Source of the DNA: Lachnospiraceae bacterium
GTDB lineage: Bacteria > Bacillota > Clostridia > Lachnospirales > Lachnospiraceae
Assembly: GCA_030527645.1 (NCBI GenBank)
Contig: JAUNAJ010000013.1
Location: 1 to 64,000, forward strand
Reading direction: 5' to 3'
Length of the DNA: 64,000 nt
In this document: positions 16,341-25,100 of the stretch, one piece after another
Position numbering within the stretch: the first letter of the stretch is position 1
Layout: every line of letters begins with the position of its first letter
Program-made: the position numbers and the translations under genes
Notes under the pieces: model-generated
Told to the model about the DNA's origin: nothing
The model's database searches: none
Seen by the model: only the letters and a program-made list of their open reading frames with translations

Positions 16341-17080
16341 CAGATTCCCATACCTCCATCTACGCAGATCACCTGACCGGTGATATATCTGCTGTCTTTC
16401 CCTGCCAGAAATGCCACGACACCGGCGATATCCTCCGGCCTTGCCATCTCTCGAAGCGGCACCTGCGCCAGAATCGCCTCAGCCTGGCTCTCTGACAGCT
16501 CCCCTGTCATATCCGTATCCACAAATCCCGGGGCAATTGCATTCACATTGATGTGACGGGATGCCAGTTCCTTCGCCATGGACTTTGTCATACCGATAAT
16601 GCCTGCCTTGCTGGCACTGTAATTCAGCTGGCCTGCATTTCCCCGAACACCCACGATAGAGCTCATGTTGATGATCCTGCCCTGCTTTTTCTTCAGCATC
16701 AGTCGGGCTACGCCCCGCATCATGTAAAAGGTTCCCTTCAGGTTTGTATCAATGACCGCATCAAAATCCTCATCCTTCATACGCATGGCAATGCCGTCCC
16801 TTGTGATGCCGGCGTTGTTCACCAGCACATCCGGAGTGCCTGCAAACTCCACTGCGGAGCGGATCAGACGGTCGCAGTCCTCTGCACGGCTCACATCGGC
16901 CTGAACAGCAAGAGCCTCTGCTCCCAGTTTTTTACAGAGCTCCACGGTTTCCGCTGCAGCCTCTTCCCCGGAGCGATAATTAAAGACAATTGTATATCCT
17001 TCCTCTGCCAGACGAAGGCAGATAGCTCTGCCGATCCCCCGGCTTCCCCCTGTAATCAGGGCGCATTTTTTCTCATTCAT
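16340..17080 (-). CDS. fabG: 3-oxoacyl-ACP reductase FabG
   Basis: A 246-residue short-chain dehydrogenase using NADPH. It has the TGGSRGIGR cofactor motif, NNAGI and the Ser-Tyr-Lys active site (NMSSIVG, then YSASKAG). An upstream TTG in frame would absorb the AAAGGAG ribosome site, so the ATG of MNEKKCAL was used. It lies between fabD and fabF; the 161-base gap before it contains a diverged AAGTCTC repeat fragment, while its end overlaps fabF by one base. Confidence 0.94.
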   Translation of the reverse strand: MNEKKCALITGGSRGIGRAICLRLAEEGYTIVFNYRSGEEAAAETVELCKKLGAEALAVQADVSRAEDCDRLIRSAVEFAGTPDVLVNNAGITRDGIAMRMKDEDFDAVIDTNLKGTFYMMRGVARLMLKKKQGRIINMSSIVGVRGNAGQLNYSASKAGIIGMTKSMAKELASRHINVNAIAPGFVDTDMTGELSESQAEAILAQVPLREMARPEDIAGVVAFLAGKDSRYITGQVICVDGGMGI

Positions 17081-17241
17081 ACTTGCTGCATTCTCCTTTA
17101 TCAATTCATATCGAACCTGTTAAACTCACCAACTGATGAGGCACAAGTCTCTTCGAAAGAAGTTTCTGATTACTCACCACCTTGGCGGTGCGAGCCACTC
17201 CGCTGAAATAATCCCATCAAGCTGCAAGACGCGGAACCGGA

Positions 17242-18381
17242 TCATTTTCTGCCGAAAGCAGCATTCCGGAAATCCTCCACAGAGTCAATGCTCTGTACAC
17301 GTACCTCTTCTCCCATGGCCTTCGCTGTTTTCTTCAGAAAGCCTGCCATGGTCTTTCCAGGACCAATCTCAATGAAATTTCGATACCCTGCTCCGATCAG
17401 TGCTCTCAGATCCTGCTCCAGGAATACACTGCTCTGCACCTGCTTCACCAGCAGCTCTGTTACATCCTCCTCCGGAGCATAAAAGGTTCCTGTGGCATTG
17501 GCTGCAACCGGAATACGAAGAGGCTGAACAGTCAGGTTGGAATTTGCAAAATAAGAAGCCAGTGCCTCTCCTGCCGAAGCCATATACTCTGTATGGAAGG
17601 GGCCGGACACCTTCAGACGGATACAGCGGACGCCGGAGATCTCCTTCAGTCTTTTCTCAACCTGACTAAGTGTTTCCGAATCGCCGCAGAGCACCGTCTG
17701 ACCGGGGCAGTTGAAATTCGCTGCAGTTATAAATCCGTCCTGAAACTCCCGGCAGATCTCTCGAAGCCTGCTTTCCTCCAGGGCTCCCATCACTGCTGTC
17801 ATGGCCGTGTCTGTTCCCTCCGCTGCCTTTGCCATGGCTCTGCCCCGGAAGGCAAGAAGCCGGACATAGTCTTCAGCGGAAAATGCACCTGCTGCATAAA
17901 GGGCTCCGTATTCTCCCAGGCTCAGTCCGCAGGCAGCATCGGGACGGATTCCCTGTTCCTCCAAAAGCTGTGTCACGCCTGCTGCGAAGATGCCCATGCA
18001 CACCTGGGTATATTCCGTGCGCGATAGCACATCCGCCGGACCCTCCTCCATTATTTTCCTTAGATCTGCTGCCAATGCATGTTCCTCATTCTTTGCATCA
18101 GCTGCCGGTATATTTCCTCTGCTCTCCGCATCAGATACCGATAGATCTGCTGCAGACTCTCCGGGCTTTCTGTTTGCTGCTGCATCCGCTGCTTTCTTTC
18201 CTGACTCTTTGTCAGCTGCCAACGCTGAAAAATCTGCTGAGAATACCGGATATGCAGCAAACATTCGATCTGCGAAATTTCTGTAGGTCTCGTATTCCCT
18301 GTAAAAGTCCATGCCCATTCCCGGCTTCTGGGAACCCTGTCCTGCGTATAAAAATGCTGTCTTTTCCATCATCTGATCCAT
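17242..18381 (-). CDS. fabD: malonyl-CoA:ACP transacylase FabD with an inserted repeat segment
   Basis: Transfers malonyl groups from CoA to AcpP. The nucleophile motif is GLSLGEYGAL (Ser, with Leu where many FabDs have His) and the partner His is in SGPFHTEYM. At 379 residues it is about 65-70 longer than usual. The excess is a low-complexity insertion at about residues 50-105, rich in Ala, Asp, Glu and Ser with recurring AAD, between the N-terminal helix and the conserved LRKIMEEGPADVL. The ATG follows GGAGGG and overlaps the fabK stop by one base. Function should be intact because the active-site motifs are present. Confidence 0.92.
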   Translation of the reverse strand: MDQMMEKTAFLYAGQGSQKPGMGMDFYREYETYRNFADRMFAAYPVFSADFSALAADKESGKKAADAAANRKPGESAADLSVSDAESRGNIPAADAKNEEHALAADLRKIMEEGPADVLSRTEYTQVCMGIFAAGVTQLLEEQGIRPDAACGLSLGEYGALYAAGAFSAEDYVRLLAFRGRAMAKAAEGTDTAMTAVMGALEESRLREICREFQDGFITAANFNCPGQTVLCGDSETLSQVEKRLKEISGVRCIRLKVSGPFHTEYMASAGEALASYFANSNLTVQPLRIPVAANATGTFYAPEEDVTELLVKQVQSSVFLEQDLRALIGAGYRNFIEIGPGKTMAGFLKKTAKAMGEEVRVQSIDSVEDFRNAAFGRK

Positions 18382-19310
18382 CAGTCCCTCCGAAGCTCTG
18401 CGATCACCCGGTCACAATCCTCTGTCATTTCCTCAAAGATTGCTGCAATCGGGCGGATCTCCTTTAACTGTCCGGAAACCTGTCCTGCCATTAATGATCC
18501 GGTCTTTGTATCACCATCAAAGACAGCTCTTCGCAGGGAGCCCAGAGTAAAATGCTCCAGCTCCATGACATCGGCTCCTGCCTTTTCCTGCTTAACATAC
18601 TCACGTGCCATCTGATTTTTCAGGATCCGCACAGGAGTGCCTGCAATTCTTCCTGTAACGATGGTATCGTTGTCCTTCGCCTTCAGAACGGCTTCCTTGT
18701 ATGCCGGATGGATCGGACATTCTTCAGAAACCAGCAGGCAGGTGCCAACCTGGGCTCCTACAGCTCCCAGGGCGAAGGCAGCCGCCAGTTGTCTGCCGTC
18801 TGCAATTCCGCCGGCAGCAATCACGGGAATGGAAACTGCATCTGCAATCTGTGGAACCAGCGCCATGGTAGTCATCTCTCCCACATGGCCGCCGCTCTCA
18901 CAGCCTTCTGCAATCACGGCATCTGCACCGTCACGCTCCAGCCGTTTCGCAACCGCTGTACTGGACACCACCGGCATAACAAGCATGTGTGCCTTCTTCC
19001 ACATGGGAAGGTACTTTCCGGGATAGCCGGCTCCGGTAGTGACGATCTTAACGCCTTCCTCCACCAGCATCTCAGCCATGGCAGGAGCATCCGGGTTCAT
19101 CAGCATCAGGTTTACACCGAAGGGCTTGTCAGTCAGGCTTCTGCAGATCCGAATCTGCTCCCGAAGCATCTCCGTGTTCATTCCGCCGGCTCCAATGAGA
19201 CCGAGACCGCCTGCATTGCTGACAGCAGCTGCAAAGGTTCCGGTGGCAATATTGGCCATTCCTCCCTGAATAAAGGGGTATTTGATATGTAATAATTCAT
19301 TCAATCTCAT
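18381..19310 (-). CDS. fabK: FMN-dependent enoyl-ACP reductase II FabK
   Basis: A 309-residue nitronate-monooxygenase-like TIM barrel that reduces enoyl-ACP, the enoyl reductase typical of streptococci and clostridia in place of FabI. Characteristic features are FIQGGMANIATG at the N terminus, AEGCESGGHVGE (catalytic His region) and IPVIAAGGIADG for the FMN phosphate. The ATG follows GGAGAAGAATC. It is preceded by tandem duplicates of the fabH 3' end and overlaps fabD by one base. Confidence 0.93.
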   Translation of the reverse strand: MRLNELLHIKYPFIQGGMANIATGTFAAAVSNAGGLGLIGAGGMNTEMLREQIRICRSLTDKPFGVNLMLMNPDAPAMAEMLVEEGVKIVTTGAGYPGKYLPMWKKAHMLVMPVVSSTAVAKRLERDGADAVIAEGCESGGHVGEMTTMALVPQIADAVSIPVIAAGGIADGRQLAAAFALGAVGAQVGTCLLVSEECPIHPAYKEAVLKAKDNDTIVTGRIAGTPVRILKNQMAREYVKQEKAGADVMELEHFTLGSLRRAVFDGDTKTGSLMAGQVSGQLKEIRPIAAIFEEMTEDCDRVIAELRRD

Positions 19311-19321
19311 GATTCTTCTCC

Positions 19322-19402
19322 ATTCATTGCTTACAGCTCCAGATTTTTCTTATTCATTGCTCACAGCTCAGATTTTTCTTATTCATTGCTTACAGCTCCA
19401 GG
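19322..19402. repeat. tandem duplication of the fabH 3' end (29-30 bp units, 3 copies)
   Basis: The unit ATTCATTGCTTACAGCTCC plus about ten bases repeats at 19322, 19352 and 19381. The third copy contains the real fabH stop codon; the first copy also carries an intact GAGCTGTAA on the minus strand, and the middle one has GAGCTGTGA. Confidence 0.9.
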
Positions 19403-20337
19403 TATGCTCCGCTCCAGGTAAGACCTGCTCCGAAGCCCGCCAGTACCAGCTTCATTCCTTCCTTCAGCCGTCCCTCTCTGTTCAGCTCATCCAGAGCAAT
19501 GGGGATGCTGGCAGCAGAGGTATTGGCGTAGCGGTCAATATTCAGATAAAATTTCTCTTCCTGACCCCTGTATTTTTTCTGCACATGGCGGATGATCCGT
19601 TCATTTGCCTGATGGCAGAGGATCAGATCCACCTCCTCCAGCTCCCTCCCTGCTTCCTGCAGCACCTCCGTAATGGCCTGTTCCATGGCGGCAACAGCAA
19701 AGCGGAACACTGCCCTGCCGTCCATGGAAAGCTTCTGCTCTCCCCGGCCGGCTCCCGGACAATTCAGCGCATCGACATTTCCCCGGCTCCAGCTTTTCTG
19801 AATATAGGGTTGCTCTGATAATTCCACGATCACTGCTCCTGCTCCGTCTCCGAACAGAATGCAGGAGCTGCGGTCACTGTAATCCAGAATTCTGGACAGC
19901 TCCTCACTTCCAATGATCAGGGCATACGGCTTTTTTCCGTTCTGCAGCAGTCCTCTTGCGGTCTGCAGGGCAAGCATGAATCCTGTACAGGCTGCAGAAA
20001 GATCAAAGGCAGTCACCTCCTCGGAAATCCCGAGTTCCCTCTGCACCAGACAGGAGGCAGACGGAAAGATGTAGTCTCTGGAGGAGGATGCCGTAAGAAT
20101 CACTCCGATCTCCTCCGGATCAATTCCGCCGGATTCCATCGCCTCCCTTGCCGCAGATACTGCCAAACTCAGGCAGGTCTCTTTCCCGCATTGATACCGC
20201 TGTGCGATTCCGGTTCTGCTCCGGATCCATTCATCACTGGTGTCAACCCGGCGGCTTAACTCCTCGTTGGTAATAATTGTTCCGGGAAGGGCACGTCCCG
20301 TCGAGACGATCCGGATCCCGTTTTTCCGGTTACTCAT
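19390..20337 (-). CDS. fabH: beta-ketoacyl-ACP synthase III FabH
   Basis: A 315-residue initiating condensing enzyme. The Cys-His-Asn triad is in SAACTGFML, LCHQANERI and YANTSAASIP. The ATG is preceded by AAAGGGAAT. It starts fatty acid chains from acetyl- or branched acyl-CoA and malonyl-ACP. It lies after accDA with a 104-base gap holding a CTTCGTTCCGCTTCGGTGG repeat fragment, and before fabK. Its 3' end has been copied twice downstream. Confidence 0.94.
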   Translation of the reverse strand: MSNRKNGIRIVSTGRALPGTIITNEELSRRVDTSDEWIRSRTGIAQRYQCGKETCLSLAVSAAREAMESGGIDPEEIGVILTASSSRDYIFPSASCLVQRELGISEEVTAFDLSAACTGFMLALQTARGLLQNGKKPYALIIGSEELSRILDYSDRSSCILFGDGAGAVIVELSEQPYIQKSWSRGNVDALNCPGAGRGEQKLSMDGRAVFRFAVAAMEQAITEVLQEAGRELEEVDLILCHQANERIIRHVQKKYRGQEEKFYLNIDRYANTSAASIPIALDELNREGRLKEGMKLVLAGFGAGLTWSGAYLEL

Positions 20338-20441
20338 GTATATTCCCTTTCTTAACCTGTTCTTCGATTCTTCGATTTATATAGTCTATAGTCGAACTAT
20401 TACGTAGTTGACCGGAATTCTTCGTTCCGCTTCGGTGGCGC

Positions 20442-22376
20442 TTATATAGGTCTACCGGATCTGCGATCCCCGTCGTACAGTGGCTGCGCCATACGCCTGA
20501 ACTTTTGATATCGGTTTGCAGCAAGAATGGCAGGATCCTGCTTCTGCAGGGTCTCCAGCTGCTGCTCCAGCATCTGTTTGACTCTGCCAAACAGCCCCTC
20601 TCCCTCCGGAATCACTCCGTCAATAAGACCTGCTTCCAGCAGATCCTCTGCGGTCAGCTTCATCAGATCACTGGCTTCAGCCGCTCTGGAGGGATCCTTC
20701 CACAGAATGGAGGCAAAGCCCTCCGGAGAAAGAATCGAGTAGACTGCATGCTCCAGCATCCAGACCTGATCAGCGACACCGATGGCAAGAGCTCCTCCGC
20801 TGCTGCCTTCGCCTGTGACAAGGGCAATACAGGGCGTCTTCATGCGGCTCATATAGGCAATGCTTTCTGCAATGGCATTGGCCTGACCATTGCTCTCTGC
20901 CTCCATACCCGGATAGGCACCGGGTGTATCGATCAGACAGATCACCGGCCGGTGAAATTTTTCCGCCTGCTCCATTAGACGCCTTGCCTTTCGGTAGCCC
21001 TCAGGGGATGCCATGCCGAAATTGCAGCGGATCTGCTTCCGTGTGGTTTTTCCCTTTCTGTGACCAATCACAGTTACAGGAATGCCGCGGAATGTTCCGA
21101 TGCCTCCCATAATGGCCGGATCATCCCGGAACAGCCTGTCTCCGTGCAGTTCAACAAAACCGTCAAACAATTCCTCAACGGTTTCCCGGATGGTGGGACG
21201 TTCCTTTGATCTGGCCAGCCGGACCTTTTCATAGGAAGACAGCTGATGTGGCATTTTTTCTGCTGGCTGTGCAACGGAATGCTTTGTATCATCAAAGTCG
21301 AATCCTGTGGAAGCTGATGGCCGGTCATCCGGTTCATTCTTTTCTATTTCCGTGTATACGATCTGTTTACGGTATTTTTCTGTATATGCTGCCTTGTTTT
21401 CTTTGTTTTCTGCATGCTCTGCGTAGTTTGCTTTGTTCTCTGCTCGCACTGCGTAGTTTCCTTTGTTCTCTGCATGCTCCTCGCAGTGTCCTTTGTTCTC
21501 TGCATGCACTGCATGTTTTCCTTTGATCTGTTTCGGATATCCATGCAGCTGCAGGATCCGGTGCAGTGTCCTTCTCTGCCTGTCTCTGGGCACGATCTTA
21601 TCGATCATTCCGTGTTCCAGCAAGAATTCAGCACACTGAAACCCCTCCGGCAGCTTCTCCTGTATGGTCTGTTCAATAACTCTCGGTCCTGCAAAGCAGA
21701 TCAGAGCCCCGGGCTCAGCCAGGATCACATCACCCAGACTGGCATAGCTGGCCGTCACTCCGCCGGAGGTTGGATCAGTCATGAAAGAGAGAAACAGACC
21801 GCCGGACTGCTTATAAGCCTCCACAGCTGCCGCAGTCTTTGCCATCTGCATCAAAGAAAACAAACCTTCCTGCATTCTTGCACCGCCGCTGGCACTGAAG
21901 ATTACCAGAGGAAGCTGTTTTTCTCTCGCATAGTCAGCCAGCAGTGCAATTTTCTCACCCGCAGCCGTTCCCATGCTTCCCATCAGAAATTCTCCGTTCA
22001 GGATTCCCAGTGCAACTGAAATCCCGCCAATTGCAGCCACCCCTGCTGTGAAGGCGTCCATCTGTCCGGTTTTCTTCCTGTTGATCTCCAGCTTTTCACG
22101 ATATCCGGGAAATGCCAGAGGATCGCTGCTTTCGAGATCAGGATACAGCTCCCGAAAGGAATCCCTGTCACAGACCAGTGCGATCCGCTCCTTAGGATTC
22201 ATAGGAAAGTAATGACCGCAGTCCGGACAGAGCTTCATATTTTTCAACAGTTGTCCCCGCCGGAATACACCTCCGCAGGAGGGACAGGTTCTGTTATTCT
22301 GATCCGCCTCCTTCCGCAGGCGTCGCAGAGATTTTCCGCTGTCCTTCCTTTCCCTGTATATGTTCTCTAATGTCAT
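20442..22376 (-). CDS. accDA: fused acetyl-CoA carboxylase carboxyltransferase AccD-AccA
   Basis: A single 644-residue chain joins the beta and alpha carboxyltransferase subunits, which are separate in most bacteria. Residues 1-280 are AccD with a Cys4 zinc ribbon (C31, C34, C50, C53) and SASGGARMQEG. Residues about 395-644 are AccA with TPGAYPGMEAE and GEGSSGGALA. The linker (about 285-390) contains a ten-residue tandem repeat of the HAENKGNYAV type encoded by exact 30-bp units. It makes malonyl-CoA with AccB and AccC encoded upstream. Similar fusions are known in Lachnospiraceae. The expanded linker looks recent and probably flexible. Confidence 0.93.
   Translation of the reverse strand: MTLENIYRERKDSGKSLRRLRKEADQNNRTCPSCGGVFRRGQLLKNMKLCPDCGHYFPMNPKERIALVCDRDSFRELYPDLESSDPLAFPGYREKLEINRKKTGQMDAFTAGVAAIGGISVALGILNGEFLMGSMGTAAGEKIALLADYAREKQLPLVIFSASGGARMQEGLFSLMQMAKTAAAVEAYKQSGGLFLSFMTDPTSGGVTASYASLGDVILAEPGALICFAGPRVIEQTIQEKLPEGFQCAEFLLEHGMIDKIVPRDRQRRTLHRILQLHGYPKQIKGKHAVHAENKGHCEEHAENKGNYAVRAENKANYAEHAENKENKAAYTEKYRKQIVYTEIEKNEPDDRPSASTGFDFDDTKHSVAQPAEKMPHQLSSYEKVRLARSKERPTIRETVEELFDGFVELHGDRLFRDDPAIMGGIGTFRGIPVTVIGHRKGKTTRKQIRCNFGMASPEGYRKARRLMEQAEKFHRPVICLIDTPGAYPGMEAESNGQANAIAESIAYMSRMKTPCIALVTGEGSSGGALAIGVADQVWMLEHAVYSILSPEGFASILWKDPSRAAEASDLMKLTAEDLLEAGLIDGVIPEGEGLFGRVKQMLEQQLETLQKQDPAILAANRYQKFRRMAQPLYDGDRRSGRPI
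21391..21510. repeat. 30-bp in-frame tandem repeat in the accDA linker (4 units)
   Basis: Units at 21391, 21421, 21451 and 21481 share CTTTGTTCTCTGC and keep the frame, encoding roughly HAENKGNYAV. The shared length and low divergence suggest slippage or recombination. Confidence 0.9.
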
Positions 22377-22427
22377 ACCGTTCTTCCTTTGTCACGACTC
22401 ATGCTCACTTCATGATCTGTTCTGCGC

Positions 22428-23798
22428 TCATGATTCGCTTTCTGTTTGCGCTATGTTCCCTTTACTGAGCCACTCTTCGATTTCCCAGTGGTTTTTCTCC
22501 CAGAAACCGGTGTTGTATTTTCCGAGAATAAAATCCGGATGAAAGGTGAGCAGATGCATAAAGTCTGCATTTGTCTCGATCCCTTCGATCACCAGCTCCT
22601 CGAGGGCTCTTCTTAGCCTTCGGATCGCCTCCAGTCTTGTTTTTCCTGAGACAATGATCTTGGCAATCATGGAATCATAATAGGGACTGATCTCGCATCC
22701 TGTATAAAGAGCGCTTTCCACTCGTACACCGTATCCGGCGGGCATATGCAGAAACGTGATCCTGCCTGTGGTAGCTGCGTTGATCCTGCATTCAATGGTG
22801 TGACAGCTTTGCCGGACCTCATCCTGCGTCATGTTCAGCTTCATTCCCGCTGCGATTCGGATCTGCTCCCGGATCAGATCGATACCTACGAGTTCCTCGG
22901 TTACAGGGTGCTCGACCTGGATTCGCGTGTTCATTTCAATAAAATAAAAGTTTCGATCATCATCCAGAACGAATTCCACAGTACCGGCACTGAAGTAGCC
23001 TGCTGCCTTCGCAGCCTTTACCGCAGTTTTCGCCATTTTCCTGCGCAGCTTCTCATCCAGCAGAGGCGACGGGGCCTCCTCCAGCAGCTTCTGGTTGTTT
23101 CGCTGGATGGAGCAGTCTCTTTCTCCCAGACAGATCGTATTGCCGTGCTGATCTGCGAGAATCTGCATTTCTACATGATGAGGATTCTGCACCAGTTTTT
23201 CCAGATACATGTCATCATTTCCGAAGGCGGCCTTTGCCTCTGCCCTGGCCGAAGACCAGGCCTGCTCCAGCTCCTCCGGGGAAAATGCCTTCCTCATGCC
23301 CTTTCCGCCGCCTCCTGCCGATGCCTTGAGCAGCACAGGATATCCGACACGGGCTGCTGCTGTCTTCGCGTCCTCCAGAGTGAGGAGCAGTCCGTCTGAG
23401 CCCGGCACCACCGGAACGCCGGTCCGGATCATCAGTTCTCTGGCAGACTGCTTGTCTCCCATCCGGCTGATGATCTCTGCTGAGGGACCGATGAATGCAA
23501 TCCCGTTATCCAGGCATTTTCTTGCAAAGGAAGCATTTTCAGACAAAAAGCCATAGCCGGGGTGTATGGCATCGCAGCCGCATCTTTTGGCTACCTCGAT
23601 GATCACATCCTCCTTCAGATAGCTGTCTGCTGCCTTTGCAGGACCGATGCAAACGGACTCTGTTGCTGCCATCACAGCCAGTGAGTTCCTGTCCTCGGTG
23701 GAATATACAGCCACTGTCTCAATGTCCATCTCCATGCAGCACCGGATGATCCTCACTGCGATCTCCCCTCTGTTTGCTATCAATATTCGTTTAAACAT
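22428..23798 (-). CDS. accC: biotin carboxylase AccC
   Basis: A 456-residue ATP-grasp enzyme that carboxylates biotin on AccB. Visible features are RGEIAVRI at the N terminus, the glycine-rich KASAGGGGKGMR loop, RDCSIQRNNQKLLEE and EMNTRIQVEHPVTE, all standard for AccC. The ATG follows GAGGTAATAGCA. It lies between accB and accDA, separated from accB by three tandem copies of the accB 3' end. Length and motifs are complete. Confidence 0.95.
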   Translation of the reverse strand: MFKRILIANRGEIAVRIIRCCMEMDIETVAVYSTEDRNSLAVMAATESVCIGPAKAADSYLKEDVIIEVAKRCGCDAIHPGYGFLSENASFARKCLDNGIAFIGPSAEIISRMGDKQSARELMIRTGVPVVPGSDGLLLTLEDAKTAAARVGYPVLLKASAGGGGKGMRKAFSPEELEQAWSSARAEAKAAFGNDDMYLEKLVQNPHHVEMQILADQHGNTICLGERDCSIQRNNQKLLEEAPSPLLDEKLRRKMAKTAVKAAKAAGYFSAGTVEFVLDDDRNFYFIEMNTRIQVEHPVTEELVGIDLIREQIRIAAGMKLNMTQDEVRQSCHTIECRINAATTGRITFLHMPAGYGVRVESALYTGCEISPYYDSMIAKIIVSGKTRLEAIRRLRRALEELVIEGIETNADFMHLLTFHPDFILGKYNTGFWEKNHWEIEEWLSKGNIAQTESES

Positions 23799-23844
23799 TG
23801 CTATTACCTCGATTCAGAACCGGGATGATTTGCTGACCTGCAAA

Positions 23845-24003
23845 TCTGCGATAGTCCGCTTTTTTTTCAGTGCGGTCGGATCAGCAGGTCATCATATTCT
23901 GCGATAGTCTGCTTTTTTCTCAGCGCAGTCGAATCAGCAGATCATCATATTCTGCGATAGTCTGCTTTTTTCTCAGCGCAGTCGGATCAGCAGGTCATCA
24001 TAC
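23845..24003. repeat. tandem duplication of the accB 3' end (53 bp, 3 copies)
   Basis: Units at 23845-23897, 23898-23950 and 23951-24003 have an exact 53-base period. The third is the true end of accB; the other two still read YDDLLIR on the minus strand followed by a stop. It occupies almost all of the accB-accC gap. Confidence 0.93.
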
Positions 24004-24479
24004 CCCACAAGAGCTGCATCCTGCGCAGGGATCTCTGCGACTACGCCCTCTTCCTCGGCGATGATCTCATTCATCAGCTTCATAGCTTCAATGATTCCGA
24101 CAACGTCTCCCTTCTTTACTGTCTGTCCGACCTCTACGAAGGGAGCTGCATCCGGTGCGGGAGCGCGATAGAAGGTTCCCACCAGTGGAGCTCTTATCTC
24201 CTTAACAGGTTCATTCACAGCTTCTGATGAATGTTTGGTTTCTTCGGAAATTCCGGATGATTGTTCACCGGATTCTCTGAATGCGCGGTCATCATTCACT
24301 GATTTAGCAGACTTTACCCCAACCGATGACTGATCCTCGAAATCGTACAGCTGTGCTTCGGAGTATGCCCCTTTTTTCAGGGAAAAGTGTGTACCCTGAA
24401 AATCCAGTGACATCTCAGTGACGCAGGATGTCTCGAATCGTTCCCACAACTCCAGAATGTTTCTGTATTCCATGCTCAT
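23973..24479 (-). CDS. accB: biotin carboxyl carrier protein AccB
   Basis: A 168-residue carrier. The biotinyl domain is C-terminal, with the biotin-accepting Lys in IIEAMKLMNE. The N-terminal region (about residues 1-95) is a variable linker. The start was set two bases from the acpP stop, where a weak AAGGCGG site precedes ATG; a longer frame would run into acpP. It shuttles carboxybiotin between AccC and the fused AccDA. The 3' end lies in a three-copy tandem repeat. Confidence 0.92.
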   Translation of the reverse strand: MSMEYRNILELWERFETSCVTEMSLDFQGTHFSLKKGAYSEAQLYDFEDQSSVGVKSAKSVNDDRAFRESGEQSSGISEETKHSSEAVNEPVKEIRAPLVGTFYRAPAPDAAPFVEVGQTVKKGDVVGIIEAMKLMNEIIAEEEGVVAEIPAQDAALVGYDDLLIRLR

Positions 24480-24480
24480 G

Positions 24481-24711
24481 TTATGCCGCCTTTGCGTCGA
24501 TATAGGAAACAATGTTCTGTACGGTTACAAAACCTGCCAGGGCCTCCTCTTCAATAGAGATGTCATACGCTTCCTCAAGAGCAATGCAAAGTTCCATTGC
24601 ATCCAGTGAATCGATTCCCATATCCTCCTTCAGCTTTGCCTCCCGCGTGATGGTATCCTCATCGCAGTTCAGTGTGTCCATGATTACTTCTTTTACCTTA
24701 TCGAATGACAT
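24481..24711 (-). CDS. acpP: acyl carrier protein
   Basis: A 76-residue acidic four-helix protein. The phosphopantetheine attachment Ser is in MGIDSLDAMEL. AAGGAG is well placed before the ATG. It is the first gene of the fatty-acid operon, about 170 bases below the promoter, and nearly touches accB. It carries the growing acyl chain for all Fab enzymes of the operon. Confidence 0.96.
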   Translation of the reverse strand: MSFDKVKEVIMDTLNCDEDTITREAKLKEDMGIDSLDAMELCIALEEAYDISIEEEALAGFVTVQNIVSYIDAKAA

Positions 24712-24877
24712 ATGCGTATTCTCCTTTTGATTTTTTTGCTTCTTCTTTTTTTACTGATTCTTCTTTTGTTTGCTGCTTTTTCTTAAGAAACAGATTTTTC
24801 CTTTGCTACAGAATTTTCTGTATTTGTGTAACCGTTCAGTAGGTTACTTAGTTTGTTTTTTTTACAAGGTGTGAAAT

Positions 24878-24920
24878 TACTTTGTGTTTCAAAGTATATG
24901 CAAAATACTTTGAAAGTCAA
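24878..24920 (-). promoter_or_regulatory. fatty-acid operon promoter with overlapping inverted-repeat operator
   Basis: Minus-strand TTGACT (24915-24920) and TATACT (24893-24898) have a 16-base spacer. A perfect inverted repeat, TTTCAAAGTAT with its complement (24887-24915, 7-base centre), covers both boxes. A second repeat, TACTTTG/CAAAGTA (24878-24896), overlaps the -10. This is where a fatty-acid repressor would act. The TTTGA/TCAAA character is reminiscent of FabT (MarR-type) sites. No fabT gene is in the window. Confidence 0.72.
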
Positions 24921-24982
24921 GATATCAATTTCAAGTTTGGTACATGTACTGAATTCTTTCGAAAAATGTATCGGAAAATTTG

Positions 24983-24995
24983 TTTGATTTTCAAA
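24983..24995. promoter_or_regulatory. FabT-box-like site TTTGATTTTCAAA
   Basis: One central mismatch from the published FabT core TTTGATTATCAAA as I recall it. It lies about 65 bases upstream of the operon -35. Function inferred. Confidence 0.5.
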
Positions 24996-25100
24996 GCAGT
25001 TTCCCCTTGACATGTTCGTAACGCTTATGAAACGCTTTTTGTGCTTCTGTATTTCGAACTTTCTCTATTTCCTCTGCTTTCGGTGCTCTGCCGACAGGGT

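Noticed and set aside
24783-25013. 76-residue frame upstream of acpP
   Set aside because: It lies across the fatty-acid promoter and operators, and has no ribosome site.
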